From: an uncultured Veillonella sp.
Lineage (GTDB): Bacteria; Bacillota; Negativicutes; Veillonellales; Veillonellaceae
Length of the DNA: 12,115 bases
Direction: 5' to 3'
Assembly: GCA_900550175.1 (NCBI GenBank)
Contig: URQX01000039.1
Span: forward strand, 1 to 12,115
Shown here: piece by piece, positions 1-6,825 of the stretch
Position numbering within the stretch: position 1 is the stretch's first letter
Layout of the letters: every line of letters starts with the position of its first letter
Translations under genes and position numbers: made by a program
Notes under the pieces: model-generated
What the model was told of the DNA's origin: nothing
Seen by the model: the letters and a program-made list of their open reading frames with translations, nothing else
The model's database searches: none

Positions 1-24
1 TTATTAATGTATATATCGTAAAAT

Positions 25-30
25 TATAAT
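25..30 (+). promoter_or_regulatory. possible -10 box upstream of the aminopeptidase gene
   Basis: A perfect TATAAT lies 81 nt before the aminopeptidase start codon in very AT-rich sequence. The position 17 bp upstream (2-7) does not resemble TTGACA, and the window begins there, so no good -35 box can be shown. A second weak pair, TTGAAG (49-54) and TGATAT (72-77) with 17 bp spacing, is equally possible. In DNA this AT-rich, either match could be chance. Confidence 0.22.
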
Positions 31-110
31 AGTAAATAATCTATAAAATTGAAGGAATTTAAAACTATTCATGATATTGTACAAATTGGATTTGTGCATA
101 GGAGGGAATT

Positions 111-1457
111 ATGAAGTTTGATAATGAACAGTTACTAAAATATATTGGTGCTTGTACTTCACCGTACCATACAGTAGATACAAGTTTACAAATGTTGTTA
201 GACTCTGGTTTTACTGAACTCAATTTAGACGATGAGTGGCAACTAGATTCGGGTTCTTATGTAGTAAATGTATTTGGCACTACCTTGTTTGCCTTTCATA
301 TAGGCAAGAAACCTGAATCTACATTGCGTATTGCTTCCGCTCATACTGATTTCCCTGCTATTCGTGTTAAACCTAATCCTGTTACAACTGTGAAAGGCTA
401 TACCAAGTTAAATGTGGAAATGTATGGTGGTCTCATTGAAAACACATGGTTAGATCGTCCATTAGGTGCTGCAGGTACCGTCGTATTAAAAGGTGATAAT
501 GCCTTTGATGTTGATTCTGTATTGGTTGATACAAAACGTCCTATTGCAATCGTTCCTAATTTAGCTATACATATGAATCGTTCCGTTAATGACGGCGTTA
601 AATTAAATCGTCAAAAGGAAATGCTTCCTATATTAATGATGGATCGTAAGCATAAGGATAAATCTACAAAATATTTAGAGGATAGGAACAATCCAAGTTT
701 ATTTCAAGAATCTGATACTCAATATGATGAGTGGACTACATTTTTGGCTGATGAAATAAATTGTGATCCATCTGAAATTTTGTCTTATGAAATGACATTA
801 TACCCAACAGAACAAGGCTGTGTACTTGGCACCGAAGGTGACTTCATTAGCGCACCTCGCCTTGATAATCTAACATCTTGCTTTGGTGTACTTTCAGGGA
901 TTATTCAAGCACATAAACATAATGCTAATGGTGTACGCTGTGCTATTCTCTTTGATAATGAAGAGGTTGGTAGTCGTACAAAACAGGGGGGGGCAGGCAT
1001 GCTTTTACCAAACCTTGTTAAACGCGTATATGATGCATTGGGATATTCCAATCAAGAAATAGAAAGTTTTATCTCAAAAGGGTTTATGGTTTCCTCTGAT
1101 GTAGCACATGGTTTACATCCAAATTATCCTGAAAAAAATGATATCACTAATATTCCTACCCTTAATAAAGGGGTAGCCCTAAAAATAGCATGTAGTCAAT
1201 CTTATGCTGGTGATGCACGGGCAATTGCAATTGTTAAAGGCTTGTGTGACGAATCTGAGGCGGATTACCAAATTTATGTAAATCGTTCTGATATACCAGG
1301 GGGCTCTACTGTTGGGTCTATTTCATCTGCTATGTTACCGATGAGAACCATGGATGTAGGGTTACCATTATTGGCCATGCATTCTGCACGTGAGTTGATG
1401 GGGGCCAATGACCAAGAACAACTCAACCGATTAATGAATCATTTTTTAGGTGATTAA
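111..1457 (+). CDS. apeB: M18 family zinc aminopeptidase
   Basis: This is a cytosolic metallo-aminopeptidase of family M18 (aspartyl aminopeptidase / yeast aminopeptidase I type), expected to release N-terminal residues from peptides using two metal ions. The 448-aa length is normal for the family. Visible landmarks match the metal-binding and catalytic pattern: SAHTDFP (H78), RLDN (D252), DNEEVGS (E284/E285), SSDVAHGLHPNY (D330) and AMHSARE (H424). PGGSTVG at 396-402 is also typical. The start is set by a strong AGGAGGG ribosome site at 100-106, four bases before ATG. The gene stands alone, with no gene in the 110 nt before it and 285 nt before pyc. One oddity is a run of eight G at 986-993, encoding two successive GGG glycines just after the EEVGS motif. 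The family is certain; the substrate preference (acidic or broad) cannot be read from the sequence, and apeB is the generic family symbol. Confidence 0.93.
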   Translation: MKFDNEQLLKYIGACTSPYHTVDTSLQMLLDSGFTELNLDDEWQLDSGSYVVNVFGTTLFAFHIGKKPESTLRIASAHTDFPAIRVKPNPVTTVKGYTKLNVEMYGGLIENTWLDRPLGAAGTVVLKGDNAFDVDSVLVDTKRPIAIVPNLAIHMNRSVNDGVKLNRQKEMLPILMMDRKHKDKSTKYLEDRNNPSLFQESDTQYDEWTTFLADEINCDPSEILSYEMTLYPTEQGCVLGTEGDFISAPRLDNLTSCFGVLSGIIQAHKHNANGVRCAILFDNEEVGSRTKQGGAGMLLPNLVKRVYDALGYSNQEIESFISKGFMVSSDVAHGLHPNYPEKNDITNIPTLNKGVALKIACSQSYAGDARAIAIVKGLCDESEADYQIYVNRSDIPGGSTVGSISSAMLPMRTMDVGLPLLAMHSARELMGANDQEQLNRLMNHFLGD

Positions 1458-1479
1458 TTATATAGTATATAGAATTAGT

Positions 1480-1493
1480 TCGATGTACATCGA
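1480..1493. repeat. 14-bp perfect palindrome
   Basis: TCGATGTACATCGA is a perfect 14-bp palindrome 23 nt downstream of the aminopeptidase stop. As RNA it could fold into a 5-bp stem with a GTAC loop, but no T-run follows, so it is a poor terminator. It could be an operator for a dimeric regulator. No function can be assigned. Confidence 0.5.
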
Positions 1494-1503
1494 TAAAAGA
1501 CAT

Positions 1504-1518
1504 ATGAGTTTTTCTCAT
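1504..1518 (+). repeat. small inverted repeat (ATGAG / CTCAT)
   Basis: ATGAG and CTCAT flank a TTTTT loop, giving a 5-bp stem about 50 nt after the aminopeptidase stop. The T-run lies in the loop rather than after the stem, so this is not a classical intrinsic terminator. It may help protect the 3' end of the aminopeptidase transcript, but the stem is short and could be chance in AT-rich DNA. Confidence 0.3.
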
Positions 1519-1563
1519 GTACAGCAAATAATGTATTTTATGATTTCATAATTAATATAATCC

Positions 1564-1591
1564 TTTAAATATGTGGAAAATATTGTATAAT
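1564..1591 (+). promoter_or_regulatory. probable pyc promoter
   Basis: TTTAAA (1564-1569, four of six matches to TTGACA) is followed after 16 bp by a perfect TATAAT (1586-1591). Transcription would start near 1598 and leave a leader of about 145 nt before the pyc ATG. The -10 box is the best in this intergenic region, and pyc needs its own promoter or readthrough from the aminopeptidase gene. The assignment rests on sequence match only. Confidence 0.5.
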
Positions 1592-1616
1592 AGTTATATG
1601 TAATTATGAATATTAT

Positions 1617-1639
1617 GCTTATCATAAATTTTGATGAGC
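1617..1639 (+). other. hairpin in the pyc leader
   Basis: GCTTATCA (1617-1624) pairs with TGATGAGC (1632-1639) across a 7-nt loop, an 8-bp stem with one G-T wobble. A second, weaker element follows: GAATAT (1645-1650) can pair with ATATTC (1676-1681), enclosing CTAT/ATAG (1661-1664 and 1669-1672). Neither matches a riboswitch or T-box that I recognise. Confidence 0.35.
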
Positions 1640-1730
1640 TATCCGAATATATTGTTTTATCTATAAGTATAGGAAATATTCATATATTAATAAAAATGAA
1701 AGCTGATAGTTCACATTAGTGGAAGCTAGT

Positions 1731-1736
1731 AGGAGG
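1731..1736 (+). promoter_or_regulatory. ribosome binding site that fixes the pyc start
   Basis: AGGAGG lies six bases before ATG 1743. An in-frame GTG at 1719 would add eight residues (MEASRRQY), but the ribosome site would then be inside the gene and that GTG has no ribosome site of its own. The family's usual N-terminus (KIKSVLVANRGEIAIR) also begins directly after ATG 1743. Confidence 0.88.
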
Positions 1737-1742
1737 CAATAC

Positions 1743-4700
1743 ATGAGAAAAATTAAATCCGTATTGGTTGCCAACCGTGGTGAAATTGCAATCCGCGTGT
1801 TCCGTGCATGTAATGAAATGGGTATCAAAACTGTAGCCATTTACTCCAAAGAGGATACATTATCCTTGCACCGCAACCAAGCTGACGAAGCCTATCTCGT
1901 AGGGGAAGGTAAAAAACCAGTTGAAGCATATCTTGATATTGAAGATATTATCCGTATTGCAAAAGAGCATGATATTGATGCTATCCATCCAGGCTATGGG
2001 TTCTTATCTGAAAACGAAGAGTTCGCTCGTCGTTGTAGTGAAGAAGGTATCATTTTCATTGGACCTCATGTAGAACATTTGAATATGTTCGGTGATAAGG
2101 TTAATGCTCGTGCACAAGCTAAATTGGCAGATATCCCAATGATCCCTGGTTCTGATGGGGCATTACGTGATTTTGAACAATTAGAAGAATTTGCAAATAC
2201 TCATGGTTTCCCATTGATGATTAAAGCCGTAAATGGCGGTGGTGGCCGTGGTATGCGTGAAGTTCATCGCAAAGAAGATCTTCGTGATGCATATGATCGC
2301 GCTAAATCTGAGGCAAAAGCTGCTTTTGGCGATGATGATGTATATGTAGAAAAACTTATCGTTGAACCTAAGCATATCGAAGTACAAATCCTTGGTGATG
2401 AACACGGTAATGTAGTTCATTTACATGAACGTGATTGCTCTGTACAACGTCGTCATCAAAAGGTTGTTGAAATGGCGCCAGCTTTTGCATTGCCATTAGA
2501 AACTCGTAAAGCCGTATGTGATGCAGCTGTAAAAATCATGAAAAATGTTGGCTACGTTAATGCTGGTACTGTAGAATTCTTGGTAACTGCTGATGGCTCC
2601 TTCTATTTCATCGAAGTTAACCCTCGTATCCAAGTAGAACATACTGTAACAGAAATGATTACAGATATTGATATTGTTCATTCTCAAATCCGTATTGCTG
2701 AAGGTTATAACTTACATAGCCCAGAGGTAGGCATTCCTGCACAAGATGAAGTTCCTTGTAAAGGTACTGCTATTCAATGTCGTATCACTACAGAAGATCC
2801 TAAAAATAACTTCATGCCTGATACAGGTAAAATCTTGGCATACCGTAGCTCCGGTGGCTTTGGTATCCGCTTAGACTCTGGTAATGCTTTCACAGGTGCC
2901 GTAGTAACACCTTACTATGATTCCTTGCTTGTAAAAGCAACTGCATTCGGTCCTAACAATGAAGAAACTATTCGTAAAATGCTTCGTTGTTTAAAAGAAT
3001 TCCGTATTCGTGGCGTTAAAACAAATATTCACTTCTTGATTAACGTTCTTGAAAACCCTGAATTCCAAAGCGGTAACTACACTGTTAACTTCATCGAAGA
3101 TCATCCGGAATTATTCGAATTGAAACCTGACCGTGACCGCGGTACTAAATTATTGCGTTACATTGCAGACGTAACAATCAATGGTTACTCTGGTGCAGGC
3201 CCTCAAGAAGTACCTGATTTTGAACCAATTCAAATGCCATCTGAGTTAGATGTATCTCCAGCAGCTGGTACAAAACAAAAATTTGATGAATTAGGACCAG
3301 AAGGATTCAGTAAATGGTTGTCTGATCAAAAACAAGTATTCTTTACAGATACAACATGGCGTGATGCTCACCAATCCTTATTTGCTACACGTTTACGTAC
3401 CATTGATATGGCACGCGTAGCTGGTCATGCAGCTAAAGGTGTTCCTAACTTATTCTCCTTAGAATGTTGGGGTGGTGCTACATTCGACGTATCCTATCGT
3501 TTCTTACATGAAGATCCATGGGAACGCTTACGTATGTTCCGTCGCGAAGTACCAAATACATTACTTCAAATGCTTATTCGTGGTGCTAATGCTGTAGGTT
3601 ACACATCTTATCCAGATAATGTAGTTCGTCAATTTATCCAACGTGCTGCTGCTAATGGTATTGATGTATTCCGCGTATTCGATAGCTTAAATAGCCTTGA
3701 TAATATGCATGTAGCTATTGATGAAGTTCGTGCACAAAACAAAATTGCTGAAGTAGCATTGTGCTATACAGGCGATATTCTTGATAGCAACCGTCCTAAA
3801 TACAATTTAGACTACTATGTAAATATGGCTAAAGAGCTTGAAAAAGCGGGTGCTAATATTATTGCTATCAAAGATATGGCTGGTTTATTGAAACCTCAAG
3901 CTGCTTATAATCTTGTATCTGCCTTAAAAGATGCTGTTACTGTACCGATTCATTTACATACACATGAAGGTTCTGGCAATGCTATCTATTCCTATGGTCG
4001 CGCTGTAGATGCTGGTGTAGATGTTATCGACTTAGCATACTCTGCATTTGCTAATGGTACATCTCAACCTAGCATGAACTCCATGTACTATGCATTGAGT
4101 GGACATGACCGTCAACCTGAAATGAACATTGATTACATGGAAGAAATGTCGCATTACTTTGGCAGCATTCGTCCTTACTACAAAGGTGTAGATAAAGCAG
4201 AAGCATATCCTAACACTGAAGTATATCAACATGAAATGCCAGGTGGTCAATATTCCAACTTGCAACAACAAGCTAAGATGGTAGGCCTTGGTGATCGTTG
4301 GGCTGATATTAAGAAAATGTACCACCGAGTAAATATGATGTTTGGTGATATTATCAAAGTAACGCCATCCTCTAAAGTTGTAGGTGATATGACATTGTAC
4401 ATGGTACAAAATAACTTGACTGAAAAAGATATTTACGAAAAGGGCGATGTATTAGACTTCCCTCAATCCGTAGTTGAATTCTTTGAAGGTCGTCTTGGCA
4501 CTCCATACCAAGGATTCCCTGAAGAGTTACAAAAAATTATCTTGAAAGGTGCAAAACCAATCACAGTTCGTCCAGGCGCAGTATTGCCTCCAACAGACTT
4601 TGAACATGTTCGCCATGAATTGAGTGAAATGGGTGCTCAAACAACTGATGAAGATATTAGCGCATACTGCTTGTACCCTAAGGTTTACCAAGATTACAAT

Positions 4701-5189
4701 AAATTTGTAAAAGACTTTGGTAATGTATCTGTACTTGATACTCCAACATTCTTCTTCGGTATGAAACGGGGCGAAGAAATTCAAGTAACTATTGAAAAAG
4801 GTAAAACACTTATCATCAAAATGAATGGCTTATCTGAACCAGATGAAGATGGTAACCGTATCGTATTGTTCGAGTTCAATGGTCAACCTCGTAGTATTAA
4901 AGTTCATGATAAACATGCTAAGACTACTGGTGTTGTTCGTCGTAAAGCGGATGAATCTAACCCTGGTGAAATTGGTGCTACATTGTCTGGTTCCGTTGTT
5001 AAGATTCTCGTTAAAAATGGTCAATCTGTAGCTAAAGGTGAGCCATTGATCGTTACAGAAGCGATGAAGATGGAAACTACAATTACTGCTCCTATCGATG
5101 GTATCGTAGAAGAAATCCTAGTTCGTGAAGGTAGCCGCATTGAATCTGGTGACTGCTTGCTTCGCGTTGAAGATGCTCCTAAACGTTAA
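1743..5189 (+). CDS. pyc: pyruvate carboxylase, full-length single-chain
   Basis: This biotin enzyme carboxylates pyruvate to oxaloacetate using ATP and bicarbonate. In a lactate-fermenting Negativicute it would feed the malate-fumarate-succinate route to propionate. From ATG 1743 it has 1148 residues, the usual length for the one-chain tetrameric form. In order: biotin carboxylase with VANRGEIAIR near the start, the ATP-grasp glycine loop GGGGRGM (165-171), RRHQKVVE (236-243) and EVNPRIQVEH (about 291-300); carboxyltransferase starting at FTDTTWRDAHQS (534-545), with the KDMAG lysine K710 (normally carbamylated), metal-binding HLHTHE (737-742) and VTPSSK (T874); then the C-terminal biotinyl domain with EAMKME and biotinyl lysine K1109. 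All key residues are present and the frame is intact. Codon use is strongly biased (GGT, CGT, GAA), consistent with high expression. It appears monocistronic, closed by the terminator at 5221-5298. Confidence 0.97.
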   Translation: MRKIKSVLVANRGEIAIRVFRACNEMGIKTVAIYSKEDTLSLHRNQADEAYLVGEGKKPVEAYLDIEDIIRIAKEHDIDAIHPGYGFLSENEEFARRCSEEGIIFIGPHVEHLNMFGDKVNARAQAKLADIPMIPGSDGALRDFEQLEEFANTHGFPLMIKAVNGGGGRGMREVHRKEDLRDAYDRAKSEAKAAFGDDDVYVEKLIVEPKHIEVQILGDEHGNVVHLHERDCSVQRRHQKVVEMAPAFALPLETRKAVCDAAVKIMKNVGYVNAGTVEFLVTADGSFYFIEVNPRIQVEHTVTEMITDIDIVHSQIRIAEGYNLHSPEVGIPAQDEVPCKGTAIQCRITTEDPKNNFMPDTGKILAYRSSGGFGIRLDSGNAFTGAVVTPYYDSLLVKATAFGPNNEETIRKMLRCLKEFRIRGVKTNIHFLINVLENPEFQSGNYTVNFIEDHPELFELKPDRDRGTKLLRYIADVTINGYSGAGPQEVPDFEPIQMPSELDVSPAAGTKQKFDELGPEGFSKWLSDQKQVFFTDTTWRDAHQSLFATRLRTIDMARVAGHAAKGVPNLFSLECWGGATFDVSYRFLHEDPWERLRMFRREVPNTLLQMLIRGANAVGYTSYPDNVVRQFIQRAAANGIDVFRVFDSLNSLDNMHVAIDEVRAQNKIAEVALCYTGDILDSNRPKYNLDYYVNMAKELEKAGANIIAIKDMAGLLKPQAAYNLVSALKDAVTVPIHLHTHEGSGNAIYSYGRAVDAGVDVIDLAYSAFANGTSQPSMNSMYYALSGHDRQPEMNIDYMEEMSHYFGSIRPYYKGVDKAEAYPNTEVYQHEMPGGQYSNLQQQAKMVGLGDRWADIKKMYHRVNMMFGDIIKVTPSSKVVGDMTLYMVQNNLTEKDIYEKGDVLDFPQSVVEFFEGRLGTPYQGFPEELQKIILKGAKPITVRPGAVLPPTDFEHVRHELSEMGAQTTDEDISAYCLYPKVYQDYNKFVKDFGNVSVLDTPTFFFGMKRGEEIQVTIEKGKTLIIKMNGLSEPDEDGNRIVLFEFNGQPRSIKVHDKHAKTTGVVRRKADESNPGEIGATLSGSVVKILVKNGQSVAKGEPLIVTEAMKMETTITAPIDGIVEEILVREGSRIESGDCLLRVEDAPKR

Positions 5190-5199
5190 TTTAATACGA

Positions 5200-5223
5200 T
5201 TTAGCACGTAAGTGCACACTAAA
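5200..5223 (+). other. minor imperfect hairpin after pyc
   Basis: TTTAG (5200-5204) and CTAAA (5219-5223) flank an inner GCAC/GTGC pair (5204-5207 and 5212-5215) around a GTAA loop, with unpaired bases on the 3' side. It lies just before the main terminator and would compete with the base of that stem. It is weak on its own. Confidence 0.25.
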
Positions 5224-5298
5224 GAACCCCTTATAACACTTTTGATTATAATCTTCTTAAAAAGATTGTAATTCATAGGTTTATAAGGGGTTCTTTTT
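5221..5298 (+). terminator. two-tier intrinsic terminator of pyc
   Basis: The outer stem is a perfect 16-bp inverted repeat: AAAGAACCCCTTATAA (5221-5236) pairs with its complement at 5281-5296, followed directly by a T-run (5294-5298). The loop contains a second stem of 12 pairs, 5244-5255 with 5262-5273, including two G-T wobbles, around a CTTAAA loop. The GC-rich outer stem plus T-run makes termination of pyc very likely. The opposite strand lacks an equally good T-run, so it should act mainly in the + direction. The stacked inner stem is unusual for a simple terminator. Confidence 0.9.
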
Positions 5299-5317
5299 GT
5301 ACTTTTCCTACTAAATA

Positions 5318-5326
5318 TGGTACTAT
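5318..5326 (+). promoter_or_regulatory. probable promoter of nrdR and the downstream operon
   Basis: TGG followed by TACTAT (5321-5326) forms an extended -10 element (TGn plus four of six matches to TATAAT). A weak -35, TTGTAC (5297-5302), sits 18 bp upstream and overlaps the end of the terminator T-run. Transcription would begin near 5333. Because pyc is terminated just upstream, a promoter is expected here. Confidence 0.45.
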
Positions 5327-5396
5327 ATAAGGTATAAGAAAATGGGCGTATTATGCACTATTTTAGAGTGATTATTAGAAAAAGGAGTAGTAACAG

Positions 5397-5873
5397 ATGA
5401 GATGTCCTTATTGCCAACACACAGACACGAAGGTAACAGACTCTAGAACGACTGATGAAGGTAATAGTATTCGCCGTCGCCGCGAATGTATCAATTGTGG
5501 CCGTCGCTTTACTACCTATGAAATTATAGAAGAAGTACCACTTATGGTATTAAAGAAAAACGGACGTCGTGAATTATTTGATCGTGGTAAATTATTAAAT
5601 GGTCTATTGCGATCTTGTGATAAACGTACCGTACCAATGTCTGTGATGGAACAAGTGGTTAACGATGTAGAGCGTGATATTCGAAATGAAATCAATCAAG
5701 AGGTAACTACGGATCGCATTGGTGAACTTGTATTGCAACAATTAAAAGATATTGACCAAGTTGCATATGTTCGTTTTGCCAGCGTATATCGTAAGTTTGA
5801 TAACATTGATAGCTTTATGGAAGAATTGAAAGCATTAAAGAAACTTGATTCTAAAAAACCAAAACGCAATTAA
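5397..5873 (+). CDS. nrdR: transcriptional repressor NrdR
   Basis: NrdR is a nucleotide-sensing repressor of ribonucleotide reductase genes. It binds ATP/dATP through an ATP-cone and DNA through an N-terminal zinc ribbon. The 158-aa length is typical. The zinc ribbon is complete (C3, C6, C31, C34), with the basic RRRREC stretch and RRFTTYE of the DNA-binding module. The ATP-cone starts at about residue 47 (VPLMVLKKNGRRELFDRGKL) and continues to about 138 (VAYVRFASVYRKF). An AAAGGAG ribosome site lies nine bases before ATG. The dipeptidase gene starts 25 bases after the stop, so the two are probably co-transcribed. No ribonucleotide reductase gene is in the window. Partial NrdR-box-like sequences near its promoter leave autoregulation possible but unproven. 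Confidence 0.96.
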   Translation: MRCPYCQHTDTKVTDSRTTDEGNSIRRRRECINCGRRFTTYEIIEEVPLMVLKKNGRRELFDRGKLLNGLLRSCDKRTVPMSVMEQVVNDVERDIRNEINQEVTTDRIGELVLQQLKDIDQVAYVRFASVYRKFDNIDSFMEELKALKKLDSKKPKRN

Positions 5874-5898
5874 TTACTAATACTATATGTGAGGCTTT

Positions 5899-6825
5899 AT
5901 GATAGATTTACACTGCGATACGATAATGAAATTAATAGATCATCCTGATTGTGGAGATTTGTATCGTAATACTTGGAAAATCGATATAGAAAAATTACAA
6001 AAAGCTCACAGCAAGGTGCAAGATTTTGCACTTTTTATCAATCTTGGTGAGACAAACGATCCTTATAGTCGTTATGAAGCGATGCGTAACTTATGTACAT
6101 CACAAATTCATCACTATGGAGAGCACATACAACATGTGCTCTCTTATCAAGATGTAGAGTCTGTGTATGAAACTGGCAAGATTGGCGCTCTCATGTCTAT
6201 TGAAGAGGGCGGTGTACTAGGCGGCGATTTAGATAAACTAAAGCAAGCTTATCAAGATGGGGTTCGACTTATTACGCTTACTTGGAATTATCCAAATGGA
6301 CTAGGTGAGCCACATTGTGGTGAGCAGCATAAAAAATTAACACCGAAAGGTGTTGAATTTGTGGAGGCTATGCAAGACTTAGGAATAATTGTGGATTGCT
6401 CCCATCTTAACGATGCTGGTACAGAGCAACTAGGTGATGTATTAGATGTACCATTTGTAGCATCACACTCCAATGCGCGCGAAGTTACTGCCCATACAAG
6501 AAACTTACCGGATAATTTAATTAAGCTTATTGCTAATAAGGGTGGCGTTATAGGCCTTAATTTCGCTCAATCATTTTTGGGGACATCATCAATAAGCCGG
6601 ATTGAAGATATTGTAAAGCATGGCTTATATCTCATCAATAAAGGCGGGGAAGATGTTGTGGCATTAGGAACCGACTTTGATGGTATTAAGCCAGATACAG
6701 AAATTAAAGATGCTTCTGAAATGTATCGATTATATGATGCATTTAAAGAGGCAGGTTTGTCTGTGGAGCAATGTGAGAAATTGTTCTGGAAAAATGCAGA
6801 TAGACTATTAAAGGAGATTTTATAA
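5899..6825 (+). CDS. M19 family membrane-dipeptidase-like metallopeptidase
   Basis: This is a member of peptidase family M19 (renal/membrane dipeptidase type), zinc enzymes that hydrolyse dipeptides, in some members with D-residues at the C-terminal position. The 308-aa length fits the short bacterial forms. Metal-site landmarks are present: DLHCDT (H5, D7), MSIEEGG (E102/E103), VDCSHL (H169), ASHSNAR (H190) and LGTDFDG (D259). No signal peptide or membrane segment is visible, so a cytoplasmic location is likely despite the family name. The ribosome site GTGAGG (5889-5894) precedes ATG 5899. Its TAA shares one base with the gmhA ATG, implying translational coupling to the heptose genes. A role in recycling cell-wall dipeptides is a guess from context. 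The gene contains a perfect 10-bp inverted repeat at 6119-6143. Confidence 0.92.
   Translation: MIDLHCDTIMKLIDHPDCGDLYRNTWKIDIEKLQKAHSKVQDFALFINLGETNDPYSRYEAMRNLCTSQIHHYGEHIQHVLSYQDVESVYETGKIGALMSIEEGGVLGGDLDKLKQAYQDGVRLITLTWNYPNGLGEPHCGEQHKKLTPKGVEFVEAMQDLGIIVDCSHLNDAGTEQLGDVLDVPFVASHSNAREVTAHTRNLPDNLIKLIANKGGVIGLNFAQSFLGTSSISRIEDIVKHGLYLINKGGEDVVALGTDFDGIKPDTEIKDASEMYRLYDAFKEAGLSVEQCEKLFWKNADRLLKEIL
6119..6143 (+). repeat. 10-bp perfect inverted repeat inside the dipeptidase gene
   Basis: GAGAGCACAT (6119-6128) and ATGTGCTCTC (6134-6143) are exact reverse complements around a 5-nt loop. The mRNA hairpin would be stable for an AT-rich gene. It lies in coding sequence for residues 74-82 (GEHIQHVLS). 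No T-run follows, so it is not an intrinsic terminator. Its role, if any, is unknown. Confidence 0.75.

Noticed and set aside
77..84. TTGTACAA and other TGTACA copies as a possible regulator site
   Set aside because: The six-base core also occurs inside pyc, so its presence here is not informative.
71..121. Short ORF overlapping the aminopeptidase start (ATG 71 to TGA ending at 121)
   Set aside because: No ribosome site of its own; it reads through the ribosome site of the real gene.
1156..1176. CTACCC / GGGTAG inverted repeat in the aminopeptidase gene
   Set aside because: Only six clean pairs with a 9-nt loop, no T-run; easily chance within coding sequence.
1483..1551. 22-codon ORF (MYIDKRHMSF...) between the aminopeptidase and pyc
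   Set aside because: No ribosome site, overlaps the palindrome and hairpin, and has no recognisable protein character.
1696..1719. 7-codon ORF MKADSSH in the pyc leader
   Set aside because: No ribosome site upstream and no amino-acid bias suggesting attenuation.
1719..1742. GTG start giving an eight-residue longer pyruvate carboxylase
   Set aside because: The strong AGGAGG lies inside this stretch and serves ATG 1743; family N-termini agree with the shorter form.
2181..2687. Antisense ORFs within pyc (also at 4032-4409, 4527-4784 and 4830-5024), and a + strand alternate frame at 4825-5031
   Set aside because: Shadows of a strongly biased coding frame, with low-complexity translations, no ribosome sites and no family resemblance.
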